DNA from: Toxorhynchites rutilus septentrionalis | Taxonomy: Eukaryota > Arthropoda > Insecta > Diptera > Culicidae | Assembly (NCBI RefSeq): GCF_029784135.1 | Contig: NC_073745.1 | Span: 283,692,493 to 283,756,492 of the forward strand | Direction of reading: 5' to 3' | DNA: 64,000 bases | Shown here: piece by piece, positions 44,147-56,831 of the stretch | How the letters are laid out: every line of letters begins with the position of its first letter | Position numbering within the stretch: position 1 is the stretch's first letter | Program-made: the position numbers and the translations under genes | Notes under the pieces: generated by a model | Told to the model about the DNA's origin: nothing | Databases searched by the model: none | The model's input: only the letters and a program-made list of their open reading frames with translations

Positions 44147-46450
44147 TCAACCGAATTGAATTCCATCAAGATGCAAACTGATGGAAACTCGAACGACGGG
44201 GGACTTCATAGTAAATCGCTGGAAGACAATGCTTCTTGATCTTCGTTCATTCTTAACTCTCCAAATCATAACACCCTTGATGAAGAGATGAGCGGTGAGG
44301 ATAACAAAACAGATATCACCATCAAAGAAATTCGTCTTGGAATGAGTGTTACTAATCGGATGGAGCCTTTGGTCGAACGCCAGACGAAGACATTCGACAA
44401 ATCGAATAAAATGAGGAAACGCATGAAAAAGTTTATTCAAACACACAACTAGCTCTTGAAATGGCTCTTGGGTAACCTCCATCCTTTGTTCCGACTAAAA
44501 GACCAAGAAATGCAATGGACTTGAGTAGGCTCATGTGACGGTAAACCTGAACTAAAGCGAATTGTGGACACTCGCAAAACTAGACCGTATACCACTGAAA
44601 TAGGCAAAACCATCTCGTTACCTATGGGTCAAAATCTGTGAGCCAAAGGTTTCTTAATGCAAGAAATTCCACATCTGGGCTTTCCAAGAGCCTTGAGGGT
44701 GCTGTAAATTGTGCATAAACCAACCAACTCTCTCACAGCGATGTAATCAGTTATGTAAAGGTGGGAATACTTCTAAAAAACTATCCAGTAGTTGAACTAA
44801 GTACAGATCAACAAAATCGTGTCGAAGATGCAATTTTTGATGCTGTTCTACTTCAGCGGAAAGAACAACTGAAGCCAAAATTTGTCAATTGCACCTACGA
44901 ACCAGGGTACATGATTATCAACTGTCTCGAAAAACCTACGTCTGAGTGGTTAATAAAATTGGTTCCTTCCTTAGTTCCGTGGGAAGGCAGAAGCTCAGGT
45001 AACCCCAAAACAAAAGACGCCCATACAGGAGTCTCTAACGAAGAGAAGAATCCAAACTCTAAACAAACTGGCTTCACTCGTGCAGACCTAGAGGTCGTAA
45101 CCAAAGGCCTGTTCGTTCCAGAAGGAGAATTCAAGCCCTTCATTAAGAAGACCTGAAAACATTGCTGGTTGTTCTAATAGCTTCAATGATACCACACAGA
45201 CAATTGGAAGCCACTCCAATCAGAGGGATAATCTCATGCCCCTGGAGAATGGTAACAAACGAAACTCTCAAGATGCAGAATAATGTAAAACTCATTCAGG
45301 TGAATCTTCACCACGCCCAAGAAGCAAGTAGTGTCCTTTGCAGAAGGTTCATTCACATTAATTTGAACGTGGTTCTTATTCAAGAGTCTTGGTTCAACAA
45401 TCATGGAATCCGAGGAATTTCTACACAAAAATGAGAGCTCATTTACGATAGCACACAAACTGTACCTAGGGCAGCAATTCTTATACGGGATAACATTAGG
45501 CATGTACCCTTTACAGAATTGATCAATAGAGACATCGTGGCAATTCAATCTTATCCAAAAACTTCCAAAAACAACGCGGAAATTCCCTCATTGATACTTG
45601 CTGAGTTGCTTCAACACTGTAAATTGAACAACAAACAATCCATCATAAGATTTGACGCTAATGCCCACCACAAGGTCGTCAATACTAGGGGTGAGTGTTT
45701 GCTTGGATATTTAATGCTTAACATTTGTAACCATGGAAGCGATCCAACATTTGTTAACTCAGTTAGACTAGAAGTTCTTGATCTTTGTAGGTCTAAATTA
45801 TCAGATGCGTTAAAGAATTGGCATGTGTCAAAATGAAGAACCGCGATCTGACCACAAACATACAATTGAAATTGAATTGGGATATTTATCGTTTCAAACT
45901 TCTCGACAAGAATTCGATGTCATTGAAAATGATCTCTTCCACTGAACAGCTTGAACTAGTTTCGTGGGAACTGGAACCAATATTTCATCAGCATTTGAAG
46001 AAAACTGCCCACTGATTCGGAAAAAATCTATTAAGAATTCATCTTGGTGGAACAAAACACTCGAAAAAGCTTTTCTAGAATATTGTCTAGAAAACATTTC
46101 AAAAAGGAAAAATCACCTCTAATTGGACAGAGTACAGAAACTGTCTAACGGAATATAATAAAGAAAATCGCAAATCCAAAAGAAGGACTTGGAAGCTCAC
46201 TTGTGAGCAAGTTGAAAATATACCTGCTGTAGCAAGACCCCATAAAGCTCTTTCAAAGGATCACTGGTGGTCTAAAAACGAAAATGGACAGTTCACAACC
46301 GATTCTCAGGAGACACTTGGTATCATGATGAAAACACACTTCCCAGGTTCAATCCAAATGATTTCTGAAAACGCACAGGTCTTCAACACAGCTCAATTTT
46401 GTCCAATCAGAGACGAGAATGGTGCTAAAGAAGTGGTATTGTTTCAGCAA
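44147..46450 (+). pseudogene. LINE relic with ORF1 and endonuclease, RT missing (LOA/Loner-like)
   Basis: ORF1-like part: from 44147 with several stops, then from 44761 an open frame with VGILLKNYPVVELSTDQQNR, NCTYEPGYMIINC and EWLIKLVPSLVPWEG, matching gag-like proteins of insect LINEs. Endonuclease part: VKLIQVNLHHAQEASSVLCR and VVLIQESWFNNHGIRGIS (from about 45285), RFDANAHHKV with the APE-type DANAHH motif (about 45650), and PTFVNSVRLEVLDL. Downstream linker: SSWWNKTLEKAF, WKLTCEQVENIP and TDSQETLGIMMKTHFPGS, ending near 46450. The reverse transcriptase is absent, so the copy is truncated at its 3' side by the GAGCTT repeat. Multiple stops and frameshifts. Clade from memory. Confidence 0.8.
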
Positions 46451-46484
46451 AGACTGCGGCTTCTCGGAAAGGGCATTCTTGAGC

Positions 46485-46830
46485 TTGAGCTTGAGCTTGG
46501 GTAGACTGTACAATTCGTAGTTGCTCTCCGTGATTGACCTGAACTAACCAAATTGCACAAAGAACACACAGAATGACACTTGTGACTAGCAAATCATTCT
46601 CGTTGTGCTATTTTCGGTGATTCGAGCTTTAAATGGTCAATAACGACGCCGGCCACGTCCTTACAGTCACTAGGGGAAGGGAAGGAATGTTAGTATGATA
46701 ATCACCGTCCGAAGACCAGAAGGGTCCCCTCTATAGCGTGGTTCCCTAGCGTTTATCATGGAAGGGATATTTGTTAGTGGGTACGGTTAAGAATAAGGAT
46801 TCACTGCGGTAAGTGATGAGATTCTGTAAA
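46485..46830 (+). repeat. (GAGCTT)n-GGGTAGACTG repeat
   Basis: Starts with three GAGCTT units, then GGGTAGACTGTACAATTCG and about 330 bp of GC-richer sequence (ACGACGCCGGCCACGTCCTT, CAGTCACTAGGGGAAGGGAA). I recall this unit as highly repeated in Aedes. No coding sequence or clear ends. Confidence 0.5.
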
Positions 46831-46914
46831 CGCGGACTTTCAACCTCTCGATGAAACGATCGGACTGACGATATTTTTGAATTCATTGTTTGTCGAAATT
46901 TCCAATTCTTCCCG

Positions 46915-47295
46915 ACGACGAAAGTTATCCTTGAGAAATCTAAAAATGTTACCGGGGAACACCTCTACCATTAATTAAACTTCAAACATGTATATGCTTT
47001 CTAAGTTTTGAAATATTTTTATAAGAAACCTGAGAAGATCGCCATGAAAAACCTCTACCTATAATGCAAACTTACATTATATTCCGTGAACACTCACGTC
47101 GCTACCTTCTATTTTTCGTAATATTTTTATACACAACGACGAAGGATCCATGAGAAATCTTAGGTCTCCGAGAAACACCTCAACAACAAAAACGAAAATC
47201 GCTTGCTTTCTGAATTATTGGTTTTTTTTTCATAGCCGATCCATGAGAAACCCGAGAAGATCACCGAGAAATACCTCCAAAATAAAACGGTCTCA
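46915..47295 (+). repeat. degenerate tandem repeat, ~95-120 bp period, four units
   Basis: A motif like GAGAAAYCYNAGAAGATCNC followed by GAAANACCTC recurs near 46930, 47030, 47152 and 47246. The spacers are unrelated AT-rich sequence. 47296-47791 shows nothing further. Confidence 0.5.
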
Positions 47296-47791
47296 TATAT
47301 GATTATGTGCGTAATTCTTCACGCTCTGAATTCTCTCCGGTTAACACGTTGAGCTCCGATTTTTTCTGACTGCTCTTTCCATTCATCCCGCATTAAGAGC
47401 GTTAGCACAATATCATGGTCGGTCCCTGGTCCCAAAGATACTTATTGTATGAATACAAAATAGTCAAAAATTCGATCAGAAAGTATTCACGATTTGTAAA
47501 ACATCCGAAAACAAACCGTACATATTCTTAAAATTTAAGAATTATACAACTGAACAACTTAACGATTATACCATTACATATTAAAATTATTTTAATCATT
47601 TACGCAAACGCAAATCTCAATAAACACATTACACGTTTCATCCACTCCAGATTATAGTTATCAAAATAACATTGGACAAACAATTCGAAGGCAATTAAAA
47701 TCGTTAAACAAAAGAAAGCTTCCATCCACACACTTTTTATTCAAATTCTTACTGATATGCTATTTTATGATAAATGATTAGAATACCAGAT

Positions 47792-48546
47792 CTGCCATTC
47801 TACGCATAGTTGTCCCAGGTTACTTTTTGACGTTTTTCACTTTTCTTCATAAAACGTTGTTTTTATGCATAATCTTACGGAAAAACACCAAAAAAAAAAC
47901 ATATAGTTTATTCCCAACTTATAAAAAACAACATCGAGCTCAATTCTTCCATGTTGATATTCTATTCATAACTGTCCCACCATGTATTTTTTGTAGATCC
48001 ATATCGAATAAGTCGGTTCAAGTACAAGAATTTCACGTCACACTTTCAACAGGCCTAATGCACTCTTTTCTGGTTTGAAAGAACGAACTAATTCTCAAAC
48101 AAATCAGAAAAAGTTCAACTGAACACCTTTATACCTTGTTAGCGAATGCCTAATGACAATGAGATTTATATTCTGCAAAGGTGTTGCAGATCACTCATTT
48201 CTTCATAAAACGATGTTTCTATGCATAATCTTTCGGAAAAACACAAAAAAAAATTGTTTGTTCCCATTATATCAAAAAACAACATCAAGTTCAATTGTAC
48301 TATGTTGATATTCTAGGCATAACAGTCGCACCATGAATTTTTAAACCCATAATCAAGCTTGATTGATTCAGTGAGGGGATCTCATCACATTTCATTAAAC
48401 AATAGTATAGTGCTTATAAAAAACCTGGTGTATTGCTAAATTGAAATGCTTAAAGCTTTTGGTAGACACGTATGCGAGAAAACTTTGATTGCGTTTTTCT
48501 CAGTTGCTGATTTTGGAACATGGGACAATTATGCGTAGAACGGCAG
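47792..48546. mobile_element. short inverted-repeat element (755 bp)
   Basis: Ends CTGCCATTCTACGCATAGTT (then GTCCCA) and the counterpart GGGACAATTATGCGTAGAAC (then GGCAG), flanked by AGAT on both sides. Inside, a ~145-bp segment is directly duplicated (47848-47992 and 48203-48345; CATAAAACG-TGTTT-TATGCATAATC). No coding region. Confidence 0.82.
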
Positions 48547-48651
48547 AGATAAACGATAAACGATAAAGAATATCAAACTTAGCTTTGGAAAATTGGGCGT
48601 TCTGCATAGCATAGCTGAATCCAATCACGGTGATAATATCACTGCAGGAAT

Positions 48652-48799
48652 GGAGCCGATCTGGCGTACTGGTAACATCCATGCCTCTCACGCTAAAGGT
48701 CACGAGTTCAATTCTCACTCCCGACATTCTTCCAAAAATGGAAGTTAAAGTGACGAACCAGCCAAATGAGTTGAAAGTCACTATAATACAGAAAAAAAA
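48652..48799 (+). mobile_element. tRNA-derived SINE, second family (148 bp)
   Basis: Flanked by a perfect 14-bp direct repeat ATCACTGCAGGAAT (48638-48651 and 48800-48813). The tRNA-like head has box A TGGCGTACTGGTAAC and box B GGTCACGAGTTCAATTC. The body ends CACTATAATACAG plus an A tail. It is unrelated in body sequence to the SINEs at 1684, 9105 and 56832. Confidence 0.92.
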
Positions 48800-49095
48800 A
48801 TCACTGCAGGAATCAGGAATCAAAATGAAAACTAACACATTGACGCTGGGCAAACAAAGCGGAAAAAATTTTCACCGTTGGCGTTAGCATTTTCTACACA
48901 ATTCATACTCATTTAGCAAATAAAACCAAATTTGTAACCGGCGTCAATATAAAATTTCGCCAAATAACTTTAGGGAGAACTTCGGGAACAGCGCTTTTCG
49001 ATCACAACTGGAGTTTTGTCACTACCTACAGAGAAACGAGGAAGAACTCGGCTTCTTTTAAAGGACATTCTTATGCCTAACGAGATATGGTCATA

Positions 49096-51434
49096 GGGGA
49101 AGTCCGGGCAAGACGCTCCTGTTAAGCGAAACAGGATGAAACATGTATTTTTACTACATATTTCAACGTTTCTTCACATCCACAGCGAAGCCACTTTTGT
49201 TTTCTTTGTAATGAAATGAGCAATAACGATCACGAATAGGCAAACCAACAGAAATAACGAGAATTATAAACGCATTCATATTACACCATTCTTAACCCTC
49301 CTGTACTCGCGTGCAAAATCATAACACGTATACTCGCGCACGGTGTCACAGACCGAAAATTGAACTTCTCTGTAAAGTTGCCATTTTGTATTTTTCAGGC
49401 TTTATTGGCATTTATTTGAAGAAGGGTATGATTGAATGAAAAAAACTCCAAAAAATATGTTTTCGTCCTCTTTATGATGTTTTATTAGTCATCTAATTCA
49501 GCCTTCTCAAAACAGAGTAACTTTTGATACTTCAACACAAATATTGAAACTCGAATTTTTCATTGTTATTAATTAAAAGTAAGCAACTGAATATAATTCA
49601 TGAAAGTATAAAGAGCTATAAAATAACATAAAAACGTATTAATCGATTGTGGTTTCATTGGAGTAAGAATCAGAACATAGCATAACTGCATGCTCGAAAC
49701 CAACATATTTTTTACATTTCATGAAGTTGTTGCGTATTTTTCGGGCCTTTTATCGAAGAGAAGAATGTATAACGACCTTCTAGATAAAAACCAGATGATA
49801 AGTTTACATATTTCAAATATTCTTTGTCTCTGTATTCTTGGTAAACTAAGAATTAATACCTTTTTTTAGATGGGGTATAAAAAGATGATATAAAAGGATT
49901 TCTAGTAGCTCCCTTTTCTTTTCCTTGTTTTCTTGTCTATATTGTTCGTTATAAAAAAATATCCCCGAAACTGTAATTGTTAAAAATTACCAGAAGCCAC
50001 CGATTAGTTTATAGTTTACTTTTTACAATTCTTCCACGACTGAAATTCTTTCACAAGTGTGTATATGTATGACCATTATATTTAGCGAATAACTATACGA
50101 AAGTCAAACATCTATATTTTGCTTTTGAACGTATGAATCTAACGACGAATAGTTAATATATGGATCCATTCAATCCAGTTACAAAAGGGACTGAAATCAA
50201 ATAAGAATAGTCCGGTAATGGCCTCATGCATTATATTCTATAAATATTCCACGCCACTAACATTGATTTATATATTTCATTTAATAATATTCTAGAATAT
50301 GAAAAAAGGCACTTGTCCAAAAAAGTTACTCCTATACTCGCGTCGGTGTGTCAGACCGAAAGTGATAAATAAGTGGCACACGTCCCCTTTGTACAAACAC
50401 ATGCGATACGCTAAACGATGACGAACGACGAATTACGAAGCTAGAGAGAATCGCAAAGTCGTAGTGTTGATATTTTCTGAGAAATGAATGAATTATTGAT
50501 TTCTCGGTCTGACAGATCAATGCGCGAGTATAGGAGTGTTAAAAGAGCGAGGTAAGATGCCCATATGCGTGTCCAAAACGCACCACAACAAAGAGCCAAA
50601 CTGTCAAACGATATCGTAGCTTTTATTTTGGATAACTCTTGATTCGCTGCTTATACCCTCCGCATCCGTTACGTTTCTACCAGTTAGAGTCAACATATGA
50701 TCTCGAATTTTTGAGGCATTTTTGTTATGAAACGTCGAAAACGCTAAAGAAATTTGATTCCAATATTTTTTTTACAAGCTTATCAACATGTACCGCTGTT
50801 CATAAATATATTGCTACGTGCCGCTGTTCACAAATGTGCTGCCAGACTTTGGCCTTTGTATTTATGAGTTTTTATTTTGTTTCTAAGGTTTGCATTAATC
50901 TTAATCATGGATGGATTTTAGTAGTCAGTAACATTGAAATGATTTTGTTCGTTCTGGTTCTTATCACATAATACAAGAAAAGATATTTAAAAATGATTTT
51001 ATGCTTTTCAGAAACCATTTGGATATAAAACAATTGCAGAAAACATCCGAGTGAATTGGTAACACTGGAACTGACTAACTCTCTTTATTAGTTTCCACAC
51101 TGGAGCGATGTGCTCCATTATGAGATGGATTATAAATTTTTCATTTGAACTCAATTGATAGCTCTGGTAACATTTGAGAATGTATTGGAGTTTGCAAAAT
51201 TGAAATAAGTTTTTTAATGCTTCAAAAGTCTTATGACAGAAGCGGTCAAAGTTGCATGAAATCATGCAGTTTTTAATATATTATTATTTTATGAAGATAG
51301 GCGTGGTTTTTGGTGCTACAGTACATTTCATTGTGTTTATAATGAAAAAAGGAAGTTATAAGCACAGAAAAATCCTGCCCATTACTGCATTTTCCATGAT
51401 TTTTCATGGTGGTGCGTCTTACCCTAAGTTCCCC
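49096..51434. mobile_element. TA-flanked inverted-repeat element (2.3 kb) with nested insertion
   Basis: Ends GGGGAAGTCCGGGCAAGACG and CGTCTTACCCTAAGTTCCCC, flanked by TA. The interior has no recognised transposase; frames at 50639-50971 and 51252-51488 lack domains. A piggyBac-like element sits inside at 49296-50538. Confidence 0.72.
49296..50538. mobile_element. piggyBac-like non-autonomous element (TTAA target)
   Basis: Ends CCCTCCTGTACTCGCG and CGCGAGTATAGGAGTG are flanked by TTAA on both sides (49292-49295 and 50539-50542). A third, inner copy of the end (CTCCTATACTCGCG then GGTGTGTCAGACCGAAA) lies near 50330. Its partner CGGTCTGACAGATC at about 50508 suggests either subterminal repeats or a smaller element within. 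No transposase. Confidence 0.82.
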
Positions 51435-51490
51435 TACCTTCTTGAGGGGAGATGCAAAGTCCTAGTGCGACTATCACTTATTCCCTGAGA

Positions 51491-51554
51491 GATGGAAGGA
51501 AGGAAGGTATTGTATTATAGAGACTTTAAACTTTTGCAGTTCATTCGTCTCTAG
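51491..51554 (-). mobile_element. tiny retroposon (64 bp), family D copy 1
   Basis: Minus strand: CTAGAGACGAATGAACTGCA, then AAAGTTTAAAGTCTCTATAA and a TTCC-repeat tail. Flanks CCCTGAGA (51483-51490) and CCTTGAGA (51555-51562) match 7 of 8. Double-hairpin layout as in the other families. Confidence 0.7.
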
Positions 51555-51709
51555 CCTTGAGAAAGGCCCTTTGAAAACTCTACTCTACTCTACTTCAGCG
51601 CTACCACCTCCGCCCTCTTGCCTTGAGAAAGGCACTCGATCCCTCGCCGTCCAGCTCGTCCAGCAACGATGTTGTCCAGTCGGTGTCCACACAAAGAATG
51701 GAGTGATGG

Positions 51710-51770
51710 AAGGAAGGAAGGTATTGAATTAGAGAGACTTTAAACTCTGAGAGTTCATTCGTCTCTTGGG
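51710..51770 (-). mobile_element. tiny retroposon (61 bp), family D copy 2
   Basis: Perfect 10-bp direct repeat GGAGTGATGG at 51700-51709 and 51771-51780. Minus strand AAGAGACGAATGAACTCTCA, then GAGTTTAAAGTCTCTCTAAT and a (TTCC)n tail. The stems AGAGAC/GTCTCT and AACTCT/AGAGTT are perfect. Confidence 0.9.
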
Positions 51771-51865
51771 GGAGTGATGGAACGAACTGACAGCGCATAT
51801 ATGGTAAACTGGAGTACACCACAATATATCAAACTAATGGTCGCAGTGGTTCAATGCTCCTCCAG

Positions 51866-51938
51866 AAGAAGAATAAGAAGATGAAGATGAAAGAGAAGAA
51901 AAAGAAGAGAAACAAGAAGAAGAAGAAGAAGAAGGGAG
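51866..51938 (+). repeat. purine-rich (GAA)n tract
   Basis: Almost pure A/G: irregular GAAGAA and AAGAAGAAGAAG repeats. The flanks (51781-52080) show no gene. Confidence 0.9.
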
Positions 51939-52080
51939 ATCACATCAAACGCGAGCTGGCTCCTCTCTCAGTAAACAACTAATACCGGAAAATGACATCG
52001 TATCTAGTGCCGAACAAGTTGGCAAAGCTTCAGTTAAATCAAAAATATAAAATTAAAACAGTTTCGTGTTGATTGAGTTA

Positions 52081-53262
52081 GCCCCTTCTATTTATTATGT
52101 ATATCAATGACATGCGAAGAGTTTTACGATTTTGTGATATCAATCTTTTTGCAGATGATACTGTGTTATGCATTGCAACTAATGATTTAGATCAGGTCGT
52201 TTTACATTTGAATGGAGATTTACATTCTTTAAGTAGATGGTTGAAGTATAAGCAATTGAAATTGAACATAAGTAAAACTAAATATATGGTAATCTCGCGA
52301 AATCGTTTAATCGTTATTGATAATGAGACTATTGATCGAGTTCGGGACATTAAATATCTTGGCGTGATTATTGATGACAAACTCAAGTTCAACACTCACA
52401 TTGACAATGTCATCAAGAAAATTGCCAAGAAGTATGGAATCTTATGTCGATTGAAAAACGATTTAACTATTTGCAGCAAAATACAGCTATACAAATCAAT
52501 CATCTCTCCTCATTTAGACTTTTGCTCTTCCATTTTATTTTTAGCCAATGACACACAAATATCGAGATTACAGCGCTTGCAAAACAAAATAATGCGGTTG
52601 ATACTAAAATGTAACAGATTCACTTCCTCATCTTTAATGTTGGACGCTTTGCAATGGTAATCCGTTATCGTAAGCAAAGAATTGGTTATTTAACCATGGT
52701 GTTCATTTTTAAAGTAATTAACGGTTTGCTGCCTCGATATTTGTGTGATCGAGTTGAAAGAGGAAGTGACTTTCATAGTTATAACACTAGAAACGCGAAT
52801 GAAATAAGAACACCTAATTTCTTGTCATGTGCTTCACAAAATTCGTTGTACTTCAAAGGAATAAATGTGTTCAACTCGATGCCAAGACATATTAAATGCG
52901 CAACAACACTTACAGAATTTAAGAGTCACTGTATTTCACATGTAAAAGCTGTGTTCTCTTAACAGCTGAACGAGTTTTTGTTTATTTTTATGACGAAGAT
53001 CTTTACTGACGAAGTTTTATACGAACGGATAATTTAATGTGGACAATTTTTTGCAGTTTGTTTTCAATATTTTCAATGAATCTGACGAAGTTTTTTTTTG
53101 AACGGATTATATTATGTAGATTATTTAATTTTTTTTTAAATCATCTTTTTTTAAATTTGTATTGATCTCTATTATGTCTGACATGATCTTGGTGATGATG
53201 GACTATTTTTATTTTTATTTTGTCGTTCTTATAGTTGTATTAGTTTAAAAAAAATAAAAGTA
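52081..53262 (+). pseudogene. LINE reverse transcriptase, C-terminal half
   Basis: The frame opens at PLLFIMYINDM and continues NLFADDTVLC with the catalytic FADD, then NGDLHSLSRWLKYKQLKLN, KTKYMVISRN and DIKYLGVIIDDKLKF (palm and thumb). A frameshift follows LDALQW near 52660. The remainder runs to 52962 with TMVFIFKVINGLLPRYL and FNSMPRHIKCATTLTEFKSH. About 300 bp of AT-rich 3' UTR end in AATAAAAGTAGTCTACAAAT, similar to the end of the other LINE at 31380. It is 5' truncated before the FADD block and broken by one frameshift. CR1/Jockey-like by appearance. Confidence 0.85.
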
Positions 53263-56073
53263 GTCTACAAATGTTTGAGCGTCGCGCGCGAGACACAGAT
53301 ATAAAGGATATTAAATTGAAAGTTTTTTTTAAGTGCCGGTCTAGGAATTTTTCGTAAAGGAAATTTTCTCGATTTCTCTGAATGAGGGTATTCAAAGTCA
53401 ATCTAAAACAAGGCTGGCGGTTGGACTTGTTCTCTGGTGGACCACTTGGCTGCAAGGGCCTCGTCGGGACCGTATCGGCTCTGTGGCGGACATGACTGAG
53501 TATTGGCTTTTTTGGACATTGCAATTTTTTGAACTTATATCTGTAAATAAAATCAGTTCGTTTTTCATGTTTGCTAAACTGATTTCAATGTTGAAAAAAA
53601 AAGTATCTTTTAGATAACTCGTCTTGCTCAAACCTCTGTAGGGGAAGGAGGCTGGACCATCATCATCATGAAGGAATGCCTCGATAAACGAAAATTATTT
53701 CAGTGTGAGAAAAATTAGAACAAAAATTGTACTTCCTGTCTCAATATCTGGTAATATCCTCTGAGCTCTGAAAAGCCTATATTCAAGCTAAAAGTTCGTA
53801 GGGAAAATAATTTTAGATGGTTTACCGATTCGACAGAATGAATCTCCGGATCCCAGGCATGGAAAGTTTAATTAGCTTTCGGTTGGCCACAAAAAAAAGG
53901 TTGACCTCGATGAAAATGGATGCCAGGTGAGTTTTTATCATGATATCGACCATTGTTTTGTAGCCGAAATACAGGATTTTCGTTTCTTCCGATGCTTGAT
54001 TTTAAATCTGCAATCAATCAAAGTGCAACAAGATGTGTTAACTATGATTTGGTACGCGGCTGACGTACGATTTTATGTCGGCGAATAAAACCGCCGAAGA
54101 GGGTAGCAGGAAACCACGCGAATTATTCGATGGCTCTTTAACGGTTTACCATAAAACCGAGGTTAACGAATCAGTCAAGGCTAATGGTGGGCAAATGATT
54201 TTCCTTACAAATAACAGATGTTCCTTTACACTGTGGGCATGAACTGCCGAGCTTGCGGAGAGGGTTTTGGCAGATGTTGTTGGCTGCTAATGTTGGTTCT
54301 AACTTTTTGGAAATTTCACAAACTTTTACACATCACAACGGGTTTATTTAACAATATCCCTTCACGGACCAGTAGGACGGCTAATTGCCTTACCCGTGGC
54401 CGTAATGAATTTATCCACAGCAGGCACCGGGTTCACATCGCAGCACGGGTCCCGTATCGTCTTCAACGCCCACTTCCGTCTCCTCCCACTTTCACCCATT
54501 GCCGTGAAGCCACATCGCAACCAGAGCTTTCACTTCACCGTTCGCCGTAATTACTTATGCGTATCCGGTACATCTCAAACTTTTCATCGACGATAGACCG
54601 TAGACCGCAGGCCGAGACGAGTTGCCGTTTCGATAATTTGCTATCGATGTGTCTAGGGGGCGAGTGTGGGACACATTGTGGGGAGGGGTTGAACAAATGA
54701 CCCCATTCTCGTGGCAAATTGATTTATTTCACGTACCTGCGAACACGAGCGAGCATCCTGGTGAAGCTACCGGGTGAAGGATGAAACAATACGATAGAAA
54801 CATGATGTAGATATAATGAGACGAGACAAGACGAGAGGCGTTAGGTAAATAGAATCAATAAAGCATCTATCGATCAAAGATCGGATTGATACAGTCCGGA
54901 ATCAAACCAACAAATCAAAAAGTGTGATAATACATTGATACAAAAATAACAAGACGAACGAATCGACGACTCGAGGAAAGCAGGAAAAATATACCCAAAT
55001 GTGCTGGAATAGGAGCGCAAAATCCCGAAAATGGTGTATATGGAAAGCCAATTAGTGGAGTCCGTGAGTTACGAGCAGTGCAGTAAATTACTAAGATTTA
55101 GGATAAAGAAACTTTTCTCAGACGCGTGCACATCCCTTGAACAGGCAAGCCAGCAAGTCAGCACATAAACGAATCCAAATCCCCGTACCCCTCCCAAAAG
55201 TGGTAGATTAAGCAGGTACTGAAACGACATAACAAAAAAAAATGAAATGGATATAAATAATGGGAATTGTGCCGTTTGTTTTGGGGACTGATTTTTGCAG
55301 CGATGAGGTTCGTGCTCTGATGGAACGAAAAACTGCGGTGCTTTTTTCGCGGAGTCGGTGACATGTTGTCGAGTGATGACTATTCCATTTCGCCTAAATT
55401 TGAACTGTTTTCCGGGAAAGCGTGGAATCGTTTTCGTAACAATCAGACACACAAGAAGAAATAAAGGGCATCGTTCTGTGAACACAGATCCTGACAGGAA
55501 AATTGATTTTTATTTTTCACGTTCTAGTTTTTGCGGTTATTTAACAAGGTTTTAATTGAGCAATCTTAAAGACGCCTTTCAACATAGTTTGATTTAGGTG
55601 GTTTGAAGAAGGCGAACCTGTAGTTTATGATTCTAGTGGATTTATACTTATATGCTGAGTTTCAAGCTAGTAACAGTAATTCAGCTGTATCATTTCAAAT
55701 AATTGTAAAAAACTTTTTGTGTCGAACATATCTATTTTCAGCTCTGTGCTGCTTTATTCATAAAAATTAAAGCTGAATGCGCTAATTGAAATCCACCGTT
55801 TGGGGTAGGACATTCAAGTGTTTCCTGGTAAATGAAAATGAATTGCGCAACATGTGCTCGAGCGTTGTCATGCAGAAAATGATCTTATTGTGTCTTCGCT
55901 TCTATTGTGCTTGTTTTTTCGTTAAATGTTTAACTCAAACAAATGACTTGTGTTCGATAGAGCTACCGTGAACTGTTTGACCTTCGGTCGTTGGTTATCG
56001 CACGATTTGTTTCACTTTGGATTGTCGTAATGGATCCACTTCTCATCCACAATGGCAATCTGATGTAAAAAGT
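53263..56073. other. unique island, no supported gene
   Basis: Mostly non-repetitive. Short frames at 54218-54550 and 55032-55170 (MVYMESQLVESVSYEQCSKL...) lack recognised domains or clear splice sites. Plausibly intron or intergenic DNA of a host gene. Confidence 0.4.
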
Positions 56074-56195
56074 CACAGGAGGGTTGTCCGAGACACGACC
56101 GCATAGTTGACGTAGGATTCCGTTAGGCAATCTGTTATAAGCTCATTTTGGATATTTTTGAAAAAAATCGTTAAACTCTTTGATAATGATTCTGT

Positions 56196-56211
56196 GGCCC
56201 TGAAAAGGGCC
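56196..56211 (-). promoter_or_regulatory. histone-mRNA 3' stem-loop sequence
   Basis: The minus strand reads CAAAAC then GGCCCTTTTCAGGGCC then ACA: a 6-bp stem with a TTTC loop, and the flanks expected for the SLBP-bound 3' processing element of replication-dependent histone mRNAs. TATCAAAGAG follows ~15 bp later and could be a purine-rich downstream element. No histone coding sequence precedes it here. Copies A and B keep decayed versions (near 26975 and 30622). Confidence 0.75.
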
Positions 56212-56831
56212 GTTTTGTTTGGTTGTTGGATATTGTTTGTTCACTCCACCAGTGTTTACCAAGTGATGATGTAAGAAGGATAGTAAACAGTCGTTGGATG
56301 GTGCGTATTAGATAAAAGATACCGAAGTGGAACGAGATATGATGAAAACCGCCCTCTGTTATCCTAGACGAGATGCCTCTTGTGTTATGTATCGATGAAA
56401 TAAAAAAAAACTTACCAATGTAATATAATATAATTATCAATACCGAACACAATTATAAGTTTTTCTCGTCAGTGAAAACATGTTACTTTAGAGAATAGAG
56501 AATAACATAGAGAAAACATACTTTAAATGATAGATAATTTTCTTGTATAATTTTTACTTTTTGGATGTTTATTCAACCCAATGCGAATTTTAATTGGACT
56601 AACAACACCTAATAATATATGTAGAGCATATGGAAAGTCCCTTTTTGTAATATTTCTTCACTTTTCCAAATTTTCTCGATGTATAAACTTTCCTTGGGAG
56701 AAAATGAACACACAAAAACAGACAGTTTAAACCAAACGACTCGTTCTTGAGCGGGAACACACGTTGGTTTGACTTATGACTTATATTAAGTCATTTTTAA
56801 CAGAACTGCTACTATACACAATTTTACACTT

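Noticed and set aside
55032..55170. Short plus-strand frame MVYMESQLVESVSYEQCSKL
   Set aside because: Plausible composition but too short, no clear splice donor and no family match.
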